A stretch of 64,000 bases of DNA from Streptomyces sp. NBC_00234 (GTDB lineage: Bacteria > Actinomycetota > Actinomycetes > Streptomycetales > Streptomycetaceae). Below, piece after piece: positions 60,782 through 64,000 of this stretch. Both the position numbers and the translations under genes were made by a program. Each line of letters begins with the position of its first letter. Within the stretch, counting starts at the first letter, position 1. Below the pieces are notes generated by a model that worked only from the letters and a program-made list of their open reading frames with translations, had not been told where the DNA came from and made no database searches. The stretch covers positions 5,828,001 to 5,892,000 of the forward strand of contig NZ_CP108101.1 in assembly GCF_036195325.1 (NCBI RefSeq). Reading direction: 5' to 3'.

Positions 60782-61584
60782 TGCCCGCCCTGCGCTGGAT
60801 TCGCCGCAACATGATCGTCATCGCGGGTCTGCTGACCCTCGGGTACATGATCGTGCCGAACATCGTCGTGATGGTGTTCTCGTTCAACAAGCCCAACGGG
60901 CGCTTCAACTACGCCTGGCAGCAGTTCTCCCTGGACGCCTGGAAGGACCCCTGCGGCGTCGCCGACATGTGCGCCTCGCTGTCGCTCTCGTTCCGGATCG
61001 CGATCTGGGCGACGATCGGCGCGACCGTGCTCGGCACGATGATCGCCTTCGCACTGGTCCGCTACCGCTTCCGGGCGCGTGGCGCGATCAACTCGCTGAT
61101 CTTCCTGCCGATGGCGATGCCCGAGGTCGTCATGGCCGCCTCGCTGCTCACGCTCTTCCTGAACATGGGCGCGGAGCTGGGCTACTGGACCGTCCTGATC
61201 GCCCACATCATGTTCTGCCTCAGTTTCGTGGTGACCGCGGTCAAGGCGCGGGTGATGTCGATGGACCCGAGGCTGGAGGAAGCCGCCCGGGACCTCTACG
61301 CGGGCCCCGTGCAGACGTTCGTCAGGGTGACCCTGCCGATCGCCGCCCCGGGAATCGCCGCGGGAGCGCTGCTCGCCTTCGCGCTCTCCTTCGACGACTT
61401 CATCATCACCAACTTCAACGCGGGCTCGACCGTGACCTTCCCCATGTTCGTCTGGGGTTCGGCACAGCGCGGCACGCCCGTGCAGATCAACGTCATCGGC
61501 ACGGCGATGTTCATCATTGCCGTGACGGTGGTTCTCGTCGGTCAGCTCATCGCGAACCGGCGTAAGAACAGCGCACAACCCTAG
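60781..61584 (+). CDS. potC: Polyamine ABC transporter permease PotC
   Basis: A 267-residue permease with six helices (MIVIAGLLTLGYMIVPNIVV first). EAA loop RLEEAARDLYAGPVQTFVRV with TLPIAAPGI. DDFIITNFNAGSTVTFPMFV is typical of PotC. Starts one base into the potB stop. Followed by the oxidoreductase after 24 bases. Confidence 0.94.
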   Translation: MPALRWIRRNMIVIAGLLTLGYMIVPNIVVMVFSFNKPNGRFNYAWQQFSLDAWKDPCGVADMCASLSLSFRIAIWATIGATVLGTMIAFALVRYRFRARGAINSLIFLPMAMPEVVMAASLLTLFLNMGAELGYWTVLIAHIMFCLSFVVTAVKARVMSMDPRLEEAARDLYAGPVQTFVRVTLPIAAPGIAAGALLAFALSFDDFIITNFNAGSTVTFPMFVWGSAQRGTPVQINVIGTAMFIIAVTVVLVGQLIANRRKNSAQP

Positions 61585-61608
61585 AAAGTTCCGAAGGAGT
61601 TGGAAACC

Positions 61609-63024
61609 ATGGCCCCAGTCGCCATGCGTACTGCCGCACAATCGCTCGCCGGCGCCAAGCCGGTCTCGTACTGGCTCGACGACCCCGCCAGGCCCGAGGC
61701 GCTCCCCGCGCTCATCGGGGAGGAGCGCTGCGATCTGCTCGTCATCGGCGGTGGTTACAGCGGTCTGTGGACCGCATTGATCGCCAAGGAGCGGGACCCC
61801 GGTCGCGATGTCGTCCTGATCGAGGGGCACGAGGTGGGCTGGGCCGCCTCGGGCCGCAACGGCGGCTTCTGCGCCGCCTCCCTCACCCACGGTCTGGCCA
61901 ACGGCCTGGAGCGCTGGCCGGACGAAATCGGGAAGCTGGAGGAACTGGGCGAGCGGAACCTCGACGCCATCGAGGAGGCCGTCGCCCGCTACTCCATCGA
62001 CTGCGAGTTCGAACGCACCGGTGAGATCGACGTCGCCACCGAACCGCACCAGCTCGAAGAGCTGCGCGCCTGGCACCGGGAGACCGCGGATCTCGGCTTC
62101 ACCGGGATGGAGTTCCTGGACCAGGACGCGGTGCGGGCGGAAGTCGACTCGCCGACCTTCCTGGGCGGGCTCCTGGACCGGCGCGGTGTCGCCATGCTGC
62201 ACCCCGCGAAGCTGGCCTGGGGCCTGAAGCGGGCCTGCCTGGACCTCGGCGTGCGGATGTACGAGCACACCCGCGGGCTCGACCTGGTCAAGTCCGGTCC
62301 GGGGATGGCGGTCCGCACACCGTACGGGCGGATCCTGGCGCACAAGGTCGCGCTCGGTACGAACATCTTCCCCTCGCTCGTCAAGCGCGTACGCCCGTAC
62401 ACCGTCCCGGTCTACGACTACGCGCTGATGACCGAACCCCTCAGCGACGAGCAGCTGGCCGCGATCGGCTGGAAGAACCGGCAGGGGCTCGGCGACAGCG
62501 CCAATCAGTTCCACTACTTCCGGCTCTCCTCGGACAACCGGATCCTGTGGGGCGGATACGACGCGATCTATCCGTACGGAGGCCGGCTCAGCGCCGACCT
62601 GGACCAGCGGCCCGAGACCTTCCTCAAGCTCGCGGGCCAGTTCTTCGATTGCTTCCCGCAGCTCGCCGGTCTGCGCTTCACCCACGCGTGGGGAGGCGCG
62701 ATCGACACGTGCTCGCGCTTCTCCGCCTTCTTCGGCACGGCCCATCAGGGACGGGTCGCCTATGCGGCCGGATTCACCGGGCTCGGGGTCGGCGCGACCC
62801 GGTTCGGGGCCGATGTGATGCTCGATCTGCTCGCCGGTGAGAAGACGGAGCGGACCGAGCTGGAGATGGTCCGTTCGAAGCCTCTTCCCTTCCCGCCCGA
62901 GCCGTTCGCCTGGGCCGGTATCGAGCTCACCAAGAGGTCGCTCGCCAGGGCCGACAACAACGGCGGCCACCGCAACCTGTGGCTGCGGACGATGGACCGG
63001 CTGGGTCTCGGCTTCGACAGCTGA
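61609..63024 (+). CDS. FAD-dependent oxidoreductase, DAO family, PuuB-like
   Basis: A 471-residue flavoenzyme. FAD-binding CDLLVIGGGYSGLWTALIAK near residues 43-62 and SGRNGGFCAASLTHGLANGL as in gamma-glutamylputrescine oxidases and glycine oxidases; C-terminal HAWGGAIDTCSRFSAFFGTA. Reaction likely oxidative deamination of an amine produced from polyamine. GAAGGAG at 61593-61599 decides ATG 61609 over an in-frame TTG at 61600. Final gene of the polyamine operon. No terminator seen directly after. Confidence 0.88.
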   Translation: MAPVAMRTAAQSLAGAKPVSYWLDDPARPEALPALIGEERCDLLVIGGGYSGLWTALIAKERDPGRDVVLIEGHEVGWAASGRNGGFCAASLTHGLANGLERWPDEIGKLEELGERNLDAIEEAVARYSIDCEFERTGEIDVATEPHQLEELRAWHRETADLGFTGMEFLDQDAVRAEVDSPTFLGGLLDRRGVAMLHPAKLAWGLKRACLDLGVRMYEHTRGLDLVKSGPGMAVRTPYGRILAHKVALGTNIFPSLVKRVRPYTVPVYDYALMTEPLSDEQLAAIGWKNRQGLGDSANQFHYFRLSSDNRILWGGYDAIYPYGGRLSADLDQRPETFLKLAGQFFDCFPQLAGLRFTHAWGGAIDTCSRFSAFFGTAHQGRVAYAAGFTGLGVGATRFGADVMLDLLAGEKTERTELEMVRSKPLPFPPEPFAWAGIELTKRSLARADNNGGHRNLWLRTMDRLGLGFDS

Positions 63025-63154
63025 ACCCGTCCCGTGTGATCCGCTTCACACCGACAGGACTCCGAACCCGCGTAATGAACCGGGCCCGGGCCTCTCTCTT
63101 CCGTGAACGCACTGGCAGGAACCTGCCGGTGCCCACGTGAACGGGAGGCATGCC

Positions 63155-63631
63155 ATGACCGGCCCGGGGCCCAAGTCCGCAGTCGAGTGGCTCGCATCAG
63201 CGGCACCGGATCCCGACGCCTGCCGGTGGGAATGGGAGCGCAACCCGCAAGGGATCGCGCTCCTGCCCGCCGGCAGGCGCTGGGACGTGCTGATTCTTCC
63301 GGGGGAGCTCGGTTATCCGACGCTCGACGTGCTCACCCGTCTCATCGACCGGCCCGGACCGGTGCTCGCCGATTTCGGCGAGGCCCGGATGGGTTTCTTC
63401 GTGCCGCCCGGCACCGTGACGCGCTGGATCGGCAGCGGCGTACGGGGCGCGGGCCGGGGCACCTGGATCGTCGTCCCGTATCCCGGCAGGGCCTCCGGCG
63501 GCGTGCGGTGGCTCATTCCGCCGGACGGCTCCGGGACGCTCACCGACCCGGCCCTGCTGGAACTCGCGATGCACGAGGCGGCGGGGGCGGCGGCGCGGGA
63601 CGGCGACGACGGAGGTGGCGGCCGGGGCTGA
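63155..63631 (+). CDS. Conserved hypothetical protein, prim-pol-like short paralogue
   Basis: A 158-residue protein, opening MTGPGPKSAVEWLASAAPDP. WDVLILPGELGYPTLDVLTR with LADFGEARMGFFVPPGTVTR and GTWIVVPYPGRASGGVRWLI align by eye with segments of the primase/polymerase-like protein at 4911, so it probably shares that fold without a Cys cluster. ATG 63155 follows GGGAGG by seven bases; an upstream GTG 63137 is less good. Function unknown. Confidence 0.7.
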   Translation: MTGPGPKSAVEWLASAAPDPDACRWEWERNPQGIALLPAGRRWDVLILPGELGYPTLDVLTRLIDRPGPVLADFGEARMGFFVPPGTVTRWIGSGVRGAGRGTWIVVPYPGRASGGVRWLIPPDGSGTLTDPALLELAMHEAAGAAARDGDDGGGGRG

Positions 63632-63680
63632 CGGGGGCGAGCGGCGGGGACCGGGAGAGGGCGCTGCGGCGCCAGAGGTC

Positions 63681-63710
63681 TTGACAAGCTGATTGGTCTG
63701 GACCATGTTG
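63681..63710 (+). promoter_or_regulatory. DasR-type operator overlapping a promoter of the secreted enzyme
   Basis: TTGACA (63681-63686) is a perfect -35 box and TGGTCTGGACCA (63694-63705) resembles the dre consensus for the GntR regulator DasR (TGGTCTAGACCA) with one change. The operator lies in the spacer, ideal for repression, 46 bases before the start at 63751. DasR controls chitin and N-acetylglucosamine genes. Confidence 0.75.
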
Positions 63711-63750
63711 TGGCCCGCCGCACCCAATTCCCCCCTGCACGGAGGCTGTT

Positions 63751-64000
63751 GTGGAACGTACGGGACCCCCTGCCCGATTGTCCGGACTTCTGGCCGCCCT
63801 CGCGGCGACGCTGCTCGCCGCCGCGGGACTGGTCGCCACCGCCCCGCCCGCCGGCGCCGCCGACGCCGAACTGGCCCGCAACGGCGGCTTCGAGGCCGGA
63901 CTGGACGGCTGGAGCTGCACCGCCGGCAGCGGAGCGGTCGTCAGCACCCCTGTGCACGGCGGCACTTCGGCACTGCGGGGCACCCCGGCCGGCAGCGACA
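63751..64000 (+). CDS. Secreted carbohydrate-active enzyme, probable chitinase (3' truncated)
   Basis: The first 83 codons are visible. Signal peptide: VERTGPPARLSGLLAALAAT with hydrophobic core LLAAAGLVATA and cleavage near AGAADAELA. Then ELARNGGFEAGLDGWSCTAG and SGAVVSTPVHGGTSALRG, the start of a CBM4/9-like carbohydrate-binding module. GTG 63751 has GGAGG five bases upstream. The DasR-like operator and my recollection that a chitinase gene occupies this position in S. coelicolor support a GH18 chitinase, but the catalytic domain is beyond the window. Confidence 0.75.
   Translation, partial: MERTGPPARLSGLLAALAATLLAAAGLVATAPPAGAADAELARNGGFEAGLDGWSCTAGSGAVVSTPVHGGTSALRGTPAGSD

Noticed and set aside
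61600..61608. TTG start for the FAD oxidoreductase
   Set aside because: It adjoins the Shine-Dalgarno sequence; ATG 61609 has proper spacing.
60745..62970. 741-residue minus-strand frame across potC and the oxidoreductase
   Set aside because: Antisense shadow without ribosome site or domains.

Overview
The window is a GC-rich (roughly 70 percent or more) chromosomal segment of a Streptomyces-type actinomycete. This is supported by gene content and order: smc, a glucose permease, ftsY, nsdA, amtB-glnK-glnD, ffh, rpsP to rplS, four adjacent signal peptidases, whiG, rpsB-tsf-pyrH-frr-cdsA. Frequent GTG starts, scarce TTA codons, a GlnR box, a DasR-type site and WhiG agree. From memory the order follows the S. 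coelicolor core chromosome around SCO5577 to SCO5673; that correspondence is recalled, not computed.

Layout. Bases 1-13.7 kb: the end of smc, a glcP-type MFS permease, a convergent LLM oxidoreductase, ftsY, a primase/polymerase-like protein, the developmental regulator nsdA, the nitrogen operon amtB-glnK-glnD behind a GlnR-like box, and ffh. Bases 13.8-18.7 kb: a methyltransferase, a SprT-like metalloprotein, then rpsP-KH-rimM-trmD-rplS. Bases 18.7-26.3 kb: sipW-X-Y-Z, a NUDIX hydrolase, DUF2469, YraN, YifB/ComM and DprA, tightly packed and often overlapping. Bases 26.5-33.6 kb: whiG, a TetR regulator facing an M23 peptidase, then rpsB-tsf-pyrH-frr-cdsA.

Bases 33.6-35.4 kb are a small accessory island between cdsA and rlmN: strong hairpins, a candidate 42-residue lipoprotein and a DUF6233 cassette. 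Bases 35.4-43.1 kb: rlmN, a TPP riboswitch controlling a thiamine-type ABC importer, an AHSA1 protein and an ABC exporter with a degenerate signature motif. Bases 43.3-48.1 kb: the first putative polyamine-catabolism cluster (aminotransferase, Lrp regulator, aldehyde dehydrogenase, orphan PotD). Bases 48.2-54.0 kb: a minus-strand run of serine hydrolase, two-component system, DUF574-type methyltransferase, glycerophosphodiesterase and an adenosine-deaminase-family enzyme probably acting in futalosine (menaquinone) biosynthesis. Then come a DUF4190 membrane protein, a MITE-like repeat and a NADAR protein.

Bases 55.8-63.0 kb: the second polyamine cluster, aldehyde dehydrogenase-potD-potA-potB-potC-FAD oxidoreductase, apparently one operon. 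The window ends in a secreted, probably chitinolytic enzyme behind a DasR-like operator.

Main points for follow-up: TTA (bldA) codons in dprA, the M23 peptidase and codon 8 of the histidine kinase; dispersed DnaA-box-like sites, one in a terminator loop; the cdsA-rlmN island; a methyltransferase whose stop overlaps the kinase start; and duplicated PotD and aldehyde dehydrogenase genes. No rRNA, tRNA, CRISPR array, phage or transposase gene was recognised.
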